NCBI RefSeq assembly: GCF_018122595.1
Contig: NZ_JAGRQH010000002.1
Location: 1-64,000, forward strand
Reading direction: 5' to 3'
Length of the DNA stretch: 64,000 nt
Source: Neokomagataea anthophila
GTDB lineage: Bacteria; Pseudomonadota; Alphaproteobacteria; Acetobacterales; Acetobacteraceae
The notes below the pieces were generated by a model that did not search any database, was not told where the DNA came from, and saw nothing but the letters and a program-made list of their open reading frames with translations. Both the position numbers and the translations under genes were made by a program. Positions 36,273 to 45,253 of the stretch are shown here, one piece after another (position 1 is the first letter of the stretch; each line of letters begins with the position of its first letter).

Positions 36273-38744
36273 TTAACGACGCAATGTTGCGCCCGTTGCT
36301 TTCTCAACAGCTGCTTCTACCGCTTGAGAGACGGCTTCAATCTGCGTGTCTGTTAGGCTTTCCGTCTGAGGCTGTAAAATCACTTCTACACCCAAAGAAC
36401 GATAGCCCTCTGGCAGCGAACCACCCTCAAAGACATCAAACAAGCGAACATCTTGGATCAGCTTCCGCTCCGCATTACGTGCAGCACGCAATACAGCCTG
36501 CGCTTCAACATCCGGCCCCGCTAAGAAGGAAAAATCACGCCTTACCGGCTGTAATACAGACAAAGTCGGCGCTGCTTTGCGCTTCATTTTTGGCTGTGGA
36601 ATGTGATCCAACAAAACCTCAAAAGCCACAATACTGCCACTCAAGCCCAATGCTTTCACAACAGCCGGGTGGAGTTCACCAAAACGCCCCAAAACCAATT
36701 TCGGCCCTTGGCGCACCTGCCCCGAACGACCCGGATGGTAGAAAGAAGGAGCGTCCGCCGTAACCGACAAAGATGCATCCGGCACACCCAAAGCAGCCAA
36801 CACCGCAACAAGGTCCGCTTTGACATCCCATACGCTTGGCTCTTGCGCCTTCTGTCCCGGCATACGCGCACTCAAACCACCACGGATACCAGCAAGAACC
36901 GTTTGCTGACCTGCCGCATCAAAGACCGGCCCCAGTTCAAACAACGCCCCATCACCAGAAACCGCCAGGCCACGTGCAACATTACGCCCCAAAGCGCGCC
37001 CCAGATTAATCAGCGGCGTTGCACGCAACTGATCCAGATCCGTTGCAATCGGATTGAGCAAACGCAAAGCTTCAGGCGCATCGCCAAACAAGACCGCATC
37101 ATCATATGCAACGAAGGAGAAGCCAACCGTCTCCATCAATCCACGCGCTGCACAGACGCGGCGCAGCAAAGCCTTACGTGCTTGCAAGCCATTCACAGCA
37201 GGCGCTGGTACCATGCTCGCCTGCGGCAATGCCTGTGGCTGCACATTATCCAAGCCGTATAAACGCAACACTTCTTCCAGAAGGTCACACTCCGGCTCAA
37301 TGCGCTGTACGCTTTCTGTCAAAGCGGCCTTTTTCGCATCATCCAGACCATCACGGAACGCCAGATTTTCACACGGCATCGCAATATCATTGCGCCATGA
37401 TGGAACGCGGAATGTCACCCGCGCATCATCACGCTGCACAATTTCGAAACCCAGACCGACCAAAGACTGCACAGCCGCGTCAGGTGCAATATCGACACCA
37501 CCCAACGCTACTAACCGTTCAAAACGTAACGTCGCTTCACGGCCCCAATTTGGCTCTGCACCTGCTTCAACAACGGCACCCGGCGTGCCACCACAAAGCT
37601 GCACAATCAGATTTGTCGCGGCATCCAAACCGGGACGCACCAAGGCTTGGTCCACACCACGCTCAAAACGCTGACGCGCATCTGTATGTATCGCCAAACG
37701 ACGCCCCGTCAGCGCAATCCGTACAGCATCAAACAACGCAGATTCCACGAACACATCAACAGTATTCTCATCCACACCACTTGCTTTACCGCCGATCAGC
37801 CCCGCCAGAGACTGCACGCCGGCATCATCCGCAATGACCATATCCTCAGTTCCAAGGACATACTCACCATCATCCAAGCCCGTGAATGTCTCACGCGCAG
37901 CATGAGTCACGCTCAGCGTATCACCTGACAATTTGGCCAGATCAAACACATGCAACGGCCGCCCAATGTCATAGGCGAGATAGTTCGTGACATCGACCAG
38001 AGCCGAAATTGGCTTAACGCCCACCGCTTCCAAGCGCTTACGCAGCCATTCGGGGCTGGGGCCATTCTTCACACCACGGATCACACGACCAGCAACCTGC
38101 GTACAGCCCGCATGATCAATCTTCCAACTCAGCGGCGCATCATCGCTAGCCGTGATAGGCTCAACAGCCCATGCACGCAGCGTACCAAGACCCGCAGCGG
38201 CTAAGTCACGCGCAATCCCACGGATACCCAACGCATCACCACGATTCGGCGTAATCGCAATCTCAATGACTGGATCATCCAAATCCGCATAAGCAGCATA
38301 AGCCTGCCCCAAGGGAGCTGTTTCTGGCAGTTCCGCGATGCCATCGCTTTCTTCGCCAATGCCCAATTCACGCAATGAGCACAGCATGCCACCACTCGCC
38401 TGGCCGCGAATCTTACCCTTCTTAATGGTAATATCGAGACCCGGTACATACGTCCCTGGCGGCGCAAAAATAACATTCAGGCCCGTACGCGCATTCGGCG
38501 CGCCACACACCACCTGAACTTCCTCGAAACCTTCGCCAGCCGCCACACGGCATACCTGCAAACGGTCAGCATCTGGATGGCGCGTAGCCTCCAAAATCTT
38601 TGCCGTACGAAAGCCGCTCAAACGCTGCGCGGGGTTATCCACCCCTTCGACCTCAAGGCCGATTTCGTTCAGACGTTTGCAGACATCCTCAACAGAGGCC
38701 GTAAAATCCAGATGCTCACGCAGCCAAGAAAGGGAAAACTTCAT
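36273..38744 (-). CDS. pheT: Phenylalanyl-tRNA synthetase beta subunit
   Basis: 823 residues, start at MKFSLSWLREHL (one base after the pheS stop; an ATG three codons earlier lies inside pheS). An EMAP/tRNA-binding domain with FRTAKILEATRHPDADRLQVC is first, then the B3/B4 editing domain, B5, and an FDX-ACB domain (DVEAQAVLRAARNAERKLIQ). PheT and PheS form the alpha2-beta2 enzyme. Confidence 0.97.
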   Translation of the reverse strand: MKFSLSWLREHLDFTASVEDVCKRLNEIGLEVEGVDNPAQRLSGFRTAKILEATRHPDADRLQVCRVAAGEGFEEVQVVCGAPNARTGLNVIFAPPGTYVPGLDITIKKGKIRGQASGGMLCSLRELGIGEESDGIAELPETAPLGQAYAAYADLDDPVIEIAITPNRGDALGIRGIARDLAAAGLGTLRAWAVEPITASDDAPLSWKIDHAGCTQVAGRVIRGVKNGPSPEWLRKRLEAVGVKPISALVDVTNYLAYDIGRPLHVFDLAKLSGDTLSVTHAARETFTGLDDGEYVLGTEDMVIADDAGVQSLAGLIGGKASGVDENTVDVFVESALFDAVRIALTGRRLAIHTDARQRFERGVDQALVRPGLDAATNLIVQLCGGTPGAVVEAGAEPNWGREATLRFERLVALGGVDIAPDAAVQSLVGLGFEIVQRDDARVTFRVPSWRNDIAMPCENLAFRDGLDDAKKAALTESVQRIEPECDLLEEVLRLYGLDNVQPQALPQASMVPAPAVNGLQARKALLRRVCAARGLMETVGFSFVAYDDAVLFGDAPEALRLLNPIATDLDQLRATPLINLGRALGRNVARGLAVSGDGALFELGPVFDAAGQQTVLAGIRGGLSARMPGQKAQEPSVWDVKADLVAVLAALGVPDASLSVTADAPSFYHPGRSGQVRQGPKLVLGRFGELHPAVVKALGLSGSIVAFEVLLDHIPQPKMKRKAAPTLSVLQPVRRDFSFLAGPDVEAQAVLRAARNAERKLIQDVRLFDVFEGGSLPEGYRSLGVEVILQPQTESLTDTQIEAVSQAVEAAVEKATGATLRR

Positions 38745-38745
38745 C

Positions 38746-39816
38746 TCACACACCCTCCGTCAAATTGGCCGGAGCAAAAGCTGAAAAACCATAGTGACGC
38801 AGCCAGCGCAGGTCACTCTCATAAAATGAACGTAGATCCGGGATGCCATTTTTCAGCATCGCCAGACGTTCAATCCCCATCCCGAAGGCAAAACCCTGCC
38901 ACTCCGCCGGATCCAAGCCACAATTGGCCAGAACGCGCGGGTGAACCATACCGGCACCCAGCACTTCCAACCAATCGCTTCCGCCACCAATCTCGCCTGT
39001 CGCCTTAGACCAACCGATATCAACTTCCATGGACGGCTCAGTGAACGGGAAATACGATGCACGAAAGCGCACTGGCAGGTTAGGCTTATCAAAATAAACC
39101 CGCAAAAACTCAATCAGACAGCCTTTGAGATGCCCAAGCGTAATATTGCGGTCAACGACCAAGCCTTCACATTGATGGAACATCGGTGAATGAGTCGCAT
39201 CATGGTCAGCACGATACGTCCGCCCCGGCGCAATAATGCGGATTGGCGGCTTATTGCCCAGCATCGTGCGAATCTGCACGCCTGATGTCTGCGTCCGCAA
39301 TACGCGCGGCTCTTCTGCGCCATCTTCTGCCGGCAGATAAAACGTATCATGTTCTGTCCGAGCGGGATGATGATCCGGCGTATTCAAGGCTGAGAAGTTA
39401 TGCCACTGGCTTTCAACATCCGGCCCTTCAGCAACCGTAAAGCCCATCGCACCAAAAATAGCCGTCATTTCTTCAACAGTACGGCTAATTGGATGGATTC
39501 CCCCCAACACGGCTTCCGGTGCAGGCATCGTGACGTCTATTTTCTCAGAGGCCAAACGCGCAGCAAGAGCTTCCGCCTCTAGAGCTTGCCCACGAGCTTC
39601 AATCGCCGCGCCCAACTCATCACGCAGACGGTTCAACGCTTGGCCACGCGCCTTACGCTCATCCGGCGCCAGACGCCCCAATTGTTTTAAAAGCCCAGTC
39701 AACGCACCGGATTTTCCCAGCGTCCCAACCCGAACAGCATCCCATGCCGTACGATCCTGAGCAGCCTCCAGTGCTGCTAGAGTGTCCTGCTTTAACGTCT
39801 CAAGATCGTCTGCCAT
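38746..39816 (-). CDS. pheS: Phenylalanyl-tRNA synthetase alpha subunit
   Basis: 356 residues, start at MADDLETLKQ. Coiled-coil N-terminus followed by the class II catalytic core with motif 2 (FRASYFPFTEPSMEVDI) and motif 3 (GFAFGMGIERLAMLKNG). A 140-base gap with a hairpin separates it from rplT, so it may have its own promoter or be attenuated. Confidence 0.97.
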   Translation of the reverse strand: MADDLETLKQDTLAALEAAQDRTAWDAVRVGTLGKSGALTGLLKQLGRLAPDERKARGQALNRLRDELGAAIEARGQALEAEALAARLASEKIDVTMPAPEAVLGGIHPISRTVEEMTAIFGAMGFTVAEGPDVESQWHNFSALNTPDHHPARTEHDTFYLPAEDGAEEPRVLRTQTSGVQIRTMLGNKPPIRIIAPGRTYRADHDATHSPMFHQCEGLVVDRNITLGHLKGCLIEFLRVYFDKPNLPVRFRASYFPFTEPSMEVDIGWSKATGEIGGGSDWLEVLGAGMVHPRVLANCGLDPAEWQGFAFGMGIERLAMLKNGIPDLRSFYESDLRWLRHYGFSAFAPANLTEGV

Positions 39817-39880
39817 CACGCCAATGCCTCAAACATGATACAGGGCCGATCCTTTCAAACCAGAACCGACCGCACAAATA

Positions 39881-39913
39881 AAAAACGGGCTGCCCTGATA
39901 ACAGGACAGCCCG
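39881..39913 (-). terminator. Terminator between rplT and pheS
   Basis: Minus-strand CGGGCTGTCCTG, loop TTAT, CAGGGCAGCCCG (12 pairs, one G-U) followed by TTTTTTATTTG. It probably ends the rpmI-rplT message, with pheST reading on or starting afresh. The tiny frame before pheS has only one Phe codon, so a translation attenuator is not supported. Confidence 0.8.
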
Positions 39914-39955
39914 CCGGTCGCTACCCCCCGAAAGGAGCAGTTATCCGTTAAAAGC

Positions 39956-40315
39956 TCAAGCAGCCAGAGCAGCTTGTGCCTTCTTAACGATTTCTGCGAA
40001 AGCAGCGGAATCGTCAAAAGCAATAGCAGCAAGAACCTTACGGTCGATCTCGATGCCAGCCTTATCCAGACCGTTGATGAACTTGCTGTACGTCAGACCG
40101 TGTTCACGAACAGCAGCGTTAATACGCTGAATCCAGAGTGCACGGAAATCACGCTTCTTGTTGCGACGGTCACGATACGCATAGCGCAGCGCTTTCTCGA
40201 CGCGCTCAAGCGCAATCCGGTAGTTCGTGGAGGAACGGCCCCGGTAACCCTTAGCAAGGTCCAGAACTTTCTTATGACGGGCGTGCGTTGTTACGCCCCG
40301 TTTAACACGTGCCAT
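39956..40315 (-). CDS. rplT: 50S ribosomal protein L20
   Basis: 119 residues, full length. [23 protein letters not shown] and [20 protein letters not shown] are the usual L20 markers. 14 bases after rpmI. Confidence 0.98.
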   Translation of the reverse strand: MARVKRGVTTHARHKKVLDLAKGYRGRSSTNYRIALERVEKALRYAYRDRRNKKRDFRALWIQRINAAVREHGLTYSKFINGLDKAGIEIDRKVLAAIAFDDSAAFAEIVKKAQAALAA

Positions 40316-40329
40316 CTTACCTTATCTCC

Positions 40330-40533
40330 TCACGAAAGCCCGTAGGGCGCCCACTGCTTCACGGTCTTTGCATCCATGTCTGTCATGGTCTGCGGGCCAC
40401 GATTGGTGCGCTTCATCTTTTGCGAACGGTTGATAAGGCCATGGCGCTTGTTGCCTGGGCCGCACATCACTTTGCCGGTCGCGGTGATTTTAAACCGCTT
40501 CTTGACCGACGACTTGGTCTTCATCTTGGGCAT
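40330..40533 (-). CDS. rpmI: 50S ribosomal protein L35
   Basis: 67 residues, start at [34 protein letters not shown] is the family motif. A longer frame upstream is not supported. In many bacteria infC precedes rpmI; here the upstream strand holds the divergent glucose dehydrogenase gene instead, so infC is elsewhere. Confidence 0.97.
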   Translation of the reverse strand: MPKMKTKSSVKKRFKITATGKVMCGPGNKRHGLINRSQKMKRTNRGPQTMTDMDAKTVKQWAPYGLS

Positions 40534-40880
40534 TTCGGTCTCCCTCGCCGTAAACGTTGGCCCCAAAAGCAGACACGACATCCACTTATAGAGGGGCACA
40601 GCACGGCCGGGCATGCCACAATATGGCCCGGTCGCGTGCGAGAAGCCGGGTGCTTACCTCATTTCATTCAAGAGAACAAGAGAAATGCACTTCTATCCCG
40701 CGTTTAAAAATAAGCGGAGCCGTCGTAGCGCAAAATACAAAGAAGATTTTCTCATATCGGATTTAGAAACTTCACAACCTCGTGAACGTGAAGCTCCAAC
40801 GAGTGCTTGACCCTGAACCCAGATCATGTGCTTTCTCCACAATGTGAGTGCTGGACCCAAAACAGCTACCTAGGAAAATC
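40534..40880 (+). other. Divergent intergenic region, rpmI to glucose dehydrogenase
   Basis: 347 bases with promoters in both directions. It holds a possible 41-codon frame (40685-40810, MHFYPAFKNKRSRRSAKYKE...) and a CTTCAC/GTGAAG repeat at 40769-40792. The frame has no clear ribosome site and is not called as a gene; nothing else was recognised. Confidence 0.5.
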
Positions 40881-43298
40881 ATGAGCACGACATCAAAACG
40901 AGGGCTCTGGACCCTCATAACAGCGGCCGTGTTCGCGCTTTGCGGCGCGTTCTTGGCTATTGGTGGCGCAATTGACGTCGCCCATAACGGCCCACTGTAT
41001 TATCTTATTTTCGGCCTCGCCCTTCTGGGGACGGCAATTTTAGCATGGCGCCAAAATCAGGCAGCTTTGTGGCTATACGCCGCAACAGTTCTCGGCACAT
41101 TGATCTGGGCATTGTCCCTCGTCGGCCTCGACCTGTGGGCGCTAATCCCCGCGCTTGACGTTCTGCTGATTCTGGCTGTTTGGCTACTGCTGCCATTCGT
41201 ATCACGCCAGCTCGGTGCAACACGCGCATCCACAGTCCCTCTCGCAGGCGCAACCGGCCTTGCCGTTTTGGCTCTGCTAGCTTCTTTGTTCACAGACCCG
41301 CACGATATTAGCGGCAACCTGTCCAAAGAAATTGCCAACGCAGCTCCGAGCGACCCGGAAGGCGTGCCTGACAGCGAGTGGCATGCTTATGGCCGTACGG
41401 GCGCTGGTGACCGCTGGTCTCCGCTGAAGCAGATCAACTCTGAGAATGTCCACAACCTGAAGGTTGCATGGCACATTCACACAAAAGATCTGATGACAGC
41501 CAATGACCCGGGTGAAACAGTTAACGAAGCGACACCGCTCGAATTCGATAACACGCTTTACCTCTGCTCAACGCACCAAAAGCTGTTTGCTGTTGATGCT
41601 GCTACCGGCAACGTCAAATGGGTTTATGACCCGAAGCTGCAAATCAACCCAGGCTTCCAGCACATGGCATGCCGTGGCGTTAGCTTCCATCAAACACCTG
41701 TCAATGCTGTTGACAGCGATGGCAACCCAGCACCAACCGACTGCGCAAAACGCATCATTCTGCCCGTCAATGACGGCCGCCTGATCGAAGTTGACGCGCA
41801 AACCGGCCAAAAGTGCACAGGCTTTGGCAATAACGGTGAAATTGAACTCCGTACGCCAAACCAGCCTTACACCACACCAGGTCAGTACGAACCAACGTCT
41901 CCGCCTGTCGTAACCGATCGTATCATCGTCGCGAACAGCGCGGTGACCGATAACGGTTCCGTCAAGCAAGCTTCTGGCGCGACACAAGGTTTTGACGTTT
42001 ACACAGGTAAGCGCGTTTGGGTTTTCGATGCATCGAACCCTGATCCAAACCAAATGCCTGACGCTGACCACCCAACGTTCCACCCGAATTCTCCGAATTC
42101 TTGGAGCGTCTCGTCCTACGACAAAAACCTGAACCTCGTTTACATCCCAATGGGCGTCGGTACGCCTGACCAATGGGGTGGCGATCGTACTCAGTACTCT
42201 GAGCGTTATGCTCCGGGCGTGATCGCGCTGAACGCAGATACAGGTAAGCTCGCTTGGTTCTACCAGACCGTGCACCACGACCTGTGGGACATGGATCTGC
42301 CTTCCCAAATGAGCCTTGTCGATATCACCCAAAAGGACGGAACTCTTGTTCCTGCCATCTATGCGCCAGCAAAGACGGGTGACATCTTCGTTCTGGACCG
42401 TCGTACGGGCAAGGAAATCGTTCCTGCGCCAGAAACAAAGGTTCCAGGCGGCGCAGCGCCGGGTGACCACACCAGCCCAACGCAGCCAGAATCTCAGTTG
42501 ACCTTGCGTCCAAAGAACCCACTGTCAGATGCTGACATCTGGGGCGGCACCGTGTTCGACCAAATGTTCTGCAGCATTTACTTCCACTCGCTGCGTTACG
42601 AAGGTCCGTTCACGCCTCCATCAACGCAGGGCACATTGGTCTTCCCAGGTGACCTTGGCATGTTCGAATGGGGCGGTCTTTCTGTAGACCCACAACGTCA
42701 GGTTGCTTTCGCAAACCCGATCTCCCTGCCATTCGTCTCTCGCCTTGTTCCACGTAGCCCAAGCAACCCGCTCTGGCCGGAAAAGGAAGAAAAAGGCACA
42801 GGCGGCGAAACAGGCCTGCAGCACAATTACGGCATCCCGTTCGCTGTTGATCTGCACCCCTTCATGGACCCCGTATTGCTGCCACTCGGCATCAAAATGC
42901 CTTGCCGTACGCCACCTTGGGGCATGGTTGCTGGTATCGACCTGCGCACCAATAAGGTGATCTATGAACACCGCAACGGTACACTGCGTGACTCCATGTA
43001 TGGCAGCTCACTTCCAGTTCCGCTGCCGCCAATCAAGATCGGTGTACCGAGCCTTGGTGGTCCGCTCTCAACCGCTGGTAACGTCGCATTCCTCACCAGC
43101 ACCATGGATTATTACATCCGTGCCTATAACCTGACGAACGGCCAGGTTCTGTGGCAAGATCGTCTCCCAGCAGGCGGGCAGTCCACACCAATGACCTATG
43201 CCGTCAATGGTAAGCAGTATGTCCTCACCTACGCAGGTGGCCATAACTCCTTCCCAACACGCATGGGTGATGACCTCATCGCCTATACACTGCAATAA
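40881..43298 (+). CDS. gcd: Membrane-bound PQQ-dependent glucose dehydrogenase
   Basis: 805 residues, start at ATG 40881 after TAGGA (an earlier start would add 11 residues). Five N-terminal membrane helices (about 10-135) lead to a periplasmic eight-blade propeller. Recognisable parts are DSEWHAYGRTGAGDRWSPLKQIN, NVHNLKVAW, HHDLWDMDLPSQ, WGGTVFDQMFC and the last blade with TYAGGHNSFPTRMGDD. It oxidises glucose to gluconolactone on the periplasmic side and reduces ubiquinone, the first step of the oxidative lifestyle of acetic acid bacteria. PQQ synthesis genes are not here. Confidence 0.95.
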   Translation: MSTTSKRGLWTLITAAVFALCGAFLAIGGAIDVAHNGPLYYLIFGLALLGTAILAWRQNQAALWLYAATVLGTLIWALSLVGLDLWALIPALDVLLILAVWLLLPFVSRQLGATRASTVPLAGATGLAVLALLASLFTDPHDISGNLSKEIANAAPSDPEGVPDSEWHAYGRTGAGDRWSPLKQINSENVHNLKVAWHIHTKDLMTANDPGETVNEATPLEFDNTLYLCSTHQKLFAVDAATGNVKWVYDPKLQINPGFQHMACRGVSFHQTPVNAVDSDGNPAPTDCAKRIILPVNDGRLIEVDAQTGQKCTGFGNNGEIELRTPNQPYTTPGQYEPTSPPVVTDRIIVANSAVTDNGSVKQASGATQGFDVYTGKRVWVFDASNPDPNQMPDADHPTFHPNSPNSWSVSSYDKNLNLVYIPMGVGTPDQWGGDRTQYSERYAPGVIALNADTGKLAWFYQTVHHDLWDMDLPSQMSLVDITQKDGTLVPAIYAPAKTGDIFVLDRRTGKEIVPAPETKVPGGAAPGDHTSPTQPESQLTLRPKNPLSDADIWGGTVFDQMFCSIYFHSLRYEGPFTPPSTQGTLVFPGDLGMFEWGGLSVDPQRQVAFANPISLPFVSRLVPRSPSNPLWPEKEEKGTGGETGLQHNYGIPFAVDLHPFMDPVLLPLGIKMPCRTPPWGMVAGIDLRTNKVIYEHRNGTLRDSMYGSSLPVPLPPIKIGVPSLGGPLSTAGNVAFLTSTMDYYIRAYNLTNGQVLWQDRLPAGGQSTPMTYAVNGKQYVLTYAGGHNSFPTRMGDDLIAYTLQ

Positions 43299-43325
43299 TC
43301 ATTACGGTTACTGCAGAATATGTGG

Positions 43326-43353
43326 AAAAGGGCACCTTCGGGTGCCCTTTTTT
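43326..43353 (+). terminator. Terminator of the glucose dehydrogenase gene
   Basis: AAAAGGGCACC, loop TTCG, GGTGCCCTTTT followed by TTTG: a UUCG-capped hairpin 27 bases after the stop. Confidence 0.9.
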
Positions 43354-43419
43354 GTTGACCTATGCCTCAAAAACGTCCTCGCTTAGTAACATTCCATTAC
43401 GAACGAAATTGAGAGCAAC

Positions 43420-44076
43420 ATGATGAGAAAAAAAGCTTATTTCCTTATCTGCACATTAAGTGCCTGCGCGCTCATGCCGCACCTCTACGCAGATGAGCCC
43501 TCCACAATCAGCAACTTCAAAACACACCTTATAGCGCCCCTATACCCACCATCAGAGCTACTCCTCCACCGTAACGGCACTGCAGACATCACCTGCCATT
43601 TGCTCGAAAACGGCCTAGCTGACAGCTGCCAGATTGACCAAGCGACCTCACCAGCGTTCGGACAATCATCTCTCTATGCAGCTGTAAACTCTATCATGCT
43701 GCCAAATTTTGAGGACAACCACCCCGTCCCCACCATCCGGCACCAGCATTACGTTTTCCAAAAGCACTGGCCCGCCGCCACCAGCCCAGTCATTGATACC
43801 TCACACCCCTACCGCCCCTCATACCCACCCGCGGCAGAAGAAGCACACCTTAGCGGCACGGTAAAAGTGAGTTGTACCATTGACCCCATAGGGATCGCCC
43901 ATGATTGCGAAGCTACCGGTGGCCCTGAGATTTTACGCCAAACAGCACTCGGATATTTCACAACCGCGCGCTATATCCCCGCCCTACAAGACGGCAACCC
44001 AATTACCCACAGCTATTCCGGCTCCATGACATGGAGCAACGAAGACAACTCTGCAGACCCTTTCAAAAGTCACTAA
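43420..44076 (+). CDS. Secreted protein with two TonB-C-like domains
   Basis: 218 residues with a signal peptide (LSACALMPHLYADEP; cleavage near LYA-DE). Two half-related segments: LYPPSELLLHRNGTADITCHLLENGLADSCQI and YPPAAEEAHLSGTVKVSCTIDPIGIAHDCEAT, each resembling the TonB C-terminal fold (YPP...G.V...C.....G....C). No membrane anchor or proline-rich stalk, so it is not a TonB energy transducer. It is probably a soluble or surface protein of unknown role. Confidence 0.7.
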   Translation: MMRKKAYFLICTLSACALMPHLYADEPSTISNFKTHLIAPLYPPSELLLHRNGTADITCHLLENGLADSCQIDQATSPAFGQSSLYAAVNSIMLPNFEDNHPVPTIRHQHYVFQKHWPAATSPVIDTSHPYRPSYPPAAEEAHLSGTVKVSCTIDPIGIAHDCEATGGPEILRQTALGYFTTARYIPALQDGNPITHSYSGSMTWSNEDNSADPFKSH

Positions 44077-44163
44077 CCTTGTCTCATTCACTCCATCACG
44101 TCATAATCATGCCGCATCTGAGGGGTACCAATCATGGAACCCTTTGAAGACCGGAGAAAAATA

Positions 44164-44628
44164 ATGATCCGCAAATATACCGTTGCTGCGCTCGCTCTCC
44201 TCGCACTGGGCGGCCAAGTCGCTCATGCTAAGCCATGCCGCGATAAAGCTGGTAAGTTCACAAAATGTGAAACGGTCAAAAAAGCTCCATGCCGTGACAA
44301 AGCCGGCAAGTTTGCCAAGTGCTCCAGCACAACGGCAAAAGAAGCTGTAAGCAACAGCACAGACGCGGCAAAGTCTTCCGTCTCTGCTCAAGCAGCTTCC
44401 GCTAAATCTGCTGTTTCTGCACAGGCTGATTCCGCTAAGGCAGCTATCTCAGCACAAGCTGACTCTGCTAAATCTGCGATCTCCGACAAAGCATCCGCTG
44501 CGAAGGCAGCAGTTTCCGCCAAGGCTGATTCCGCTGTTTCTTCTGTGAAAGACGCAGCATCTAACATCAAGGCTCCTTCCATCACGGCGCCTAAGATTTC
44601 TGCACCAAGCATCGGCCTGCCTCACTAA
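44164..44628 (+). CDS. Secreted LEA-like protein with seven 11-residue repeats
   Basis: 154 residues, start at MIRKYTVAAL. Signal peptide, cleavage near AHA-KP. Residues 24-52 hold two copies of PCRDKAGKFxKC. From residue 61 to 137 there are seven tandem 11-residue units of the form A-V/I-S-A-Q-A-D-S-A-K-S/A, the undecad of group 3 LEA proteins, predicted to form an amphipathic helix. The last 20 residues repeat (I/S)-AP motifs. No Pfam family beyond this was recognised. A role in envelope or desiccation protection is inferred. Confidence 0.75.
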   Translation: MIRKYTVAALALLALGGQVAHAKPCRDKAGKFTKCETVKKAPCRDKAGKFAKCSSTTAKEAVSNSTDAAKSSVSAQAASAKSAVSAQADSAKAAISAQADSAKSAISDKASAAKAAVSAKADSAVSSVKDAASNIKAPSITAPKISAPSIGLPH

Positions 44629-44638
44629 AGGCCAAATA

Positions 44639-44674
44639 AAAAGCCCTGTCGGATCAAAGCGACAGGGCTTTTTT
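44639..44674. terminator. Bidirectional terminator between the repeat protein and sufE
   Basis: AAAAGCCCTGTC, 10-base loop, GACAGGGCTTTT then TT on the plus side; A-run on the other. It serves both convergent genes. Confidence 0.85.
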
Positions 44675-44695
44675 AACAACCTCACAAACAACAGT

Positions 44696-45139
44696 TTACG
44701 CCGCGTTACGCGCCGCACGCTGCCGAATGGCTTGGGCCATAGCCTCAACCCCATTCCCACGATTTGTAGACAGCGCTTTCACAAGCCCCAAATCATGCAA
44801 GAAAACTGGCTCCGTTTGCAAAATATCTGCACTTGTACGCCCCGAATAAACCCGCAACAGCAACGCGACTAACCCCTGCACAATAGCCGCATCAGACGCT
44901 CCAGCGAAAAATAGAGCCCCCTCTTCTTCCTTGGCCTCTAACCAGACTTGGCTCTGGCACCCCGGCACACGATGGCTATCATCCTGCCACTCTTGCGGAA
45001 ATGCCGGCAGCTTACGCCCCATTTCAATGATGTACTGATACCGCTCCATCCAATCATCAAACATATCCAGCTCCGCGCGAATTTCTTCAATCGCATCCAC
45101 TGCATTCTCTTCCGGTGGCCGGTAAAAGACATCACTCAC
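44696..45139 (-). CDS. sufE: SufE-family Fe-S/cysteine desulfurase activator
   Basis: 147 residues, GTG start at 45139 favoured because GAGAGG lies 8 bases before it; a TTG six bases earlier is also possible. RVPGCQSQVWLEA carries the sulfur-accepting cysteine of SufE, and LPAFPQEWQ is conserved. It hands sulfur from SufS to the scaffold. No other suf genes nearby. Confidence 0.9.
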   Translation of the reverse strand: MSDVFYRPPEENAVDAIEEIRAELDMFDDWMERYQYIIEMGRKLPAFPQEWQDDSHRVPGCQSQVWLEAKEEEGALFFAGASDAAIVQGLVALLLRVYSGRTSADILQTEPVFLHDLGLVKALSTNRGNGVEAMAQAIRQRAARNAA

Positions 45140-45253
45140 AATCAATACCTCTCTCTTTGTTCACAGAGCATTCCGAACTTACATCGCCCCAACAGCGCAT
45201 ATCTACAACCATACGCTGTTTATTTCCTCACCAGAGCACCAAGCATAAAAGCT

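Noticed and set aside
39817-39955. Phe attenuator leader before pheS
   Set aside because: The only small frame next to pheS has one Phe codon; the hairpin is explained as the rplT terminator.
41568-42470. Open frame of 300 codons opposite the glucose dehydrogenase gene
   Set aside because: Antisense to strong PQQ-propeller motifs; the translation looks Cys/Arg-rich without domains.
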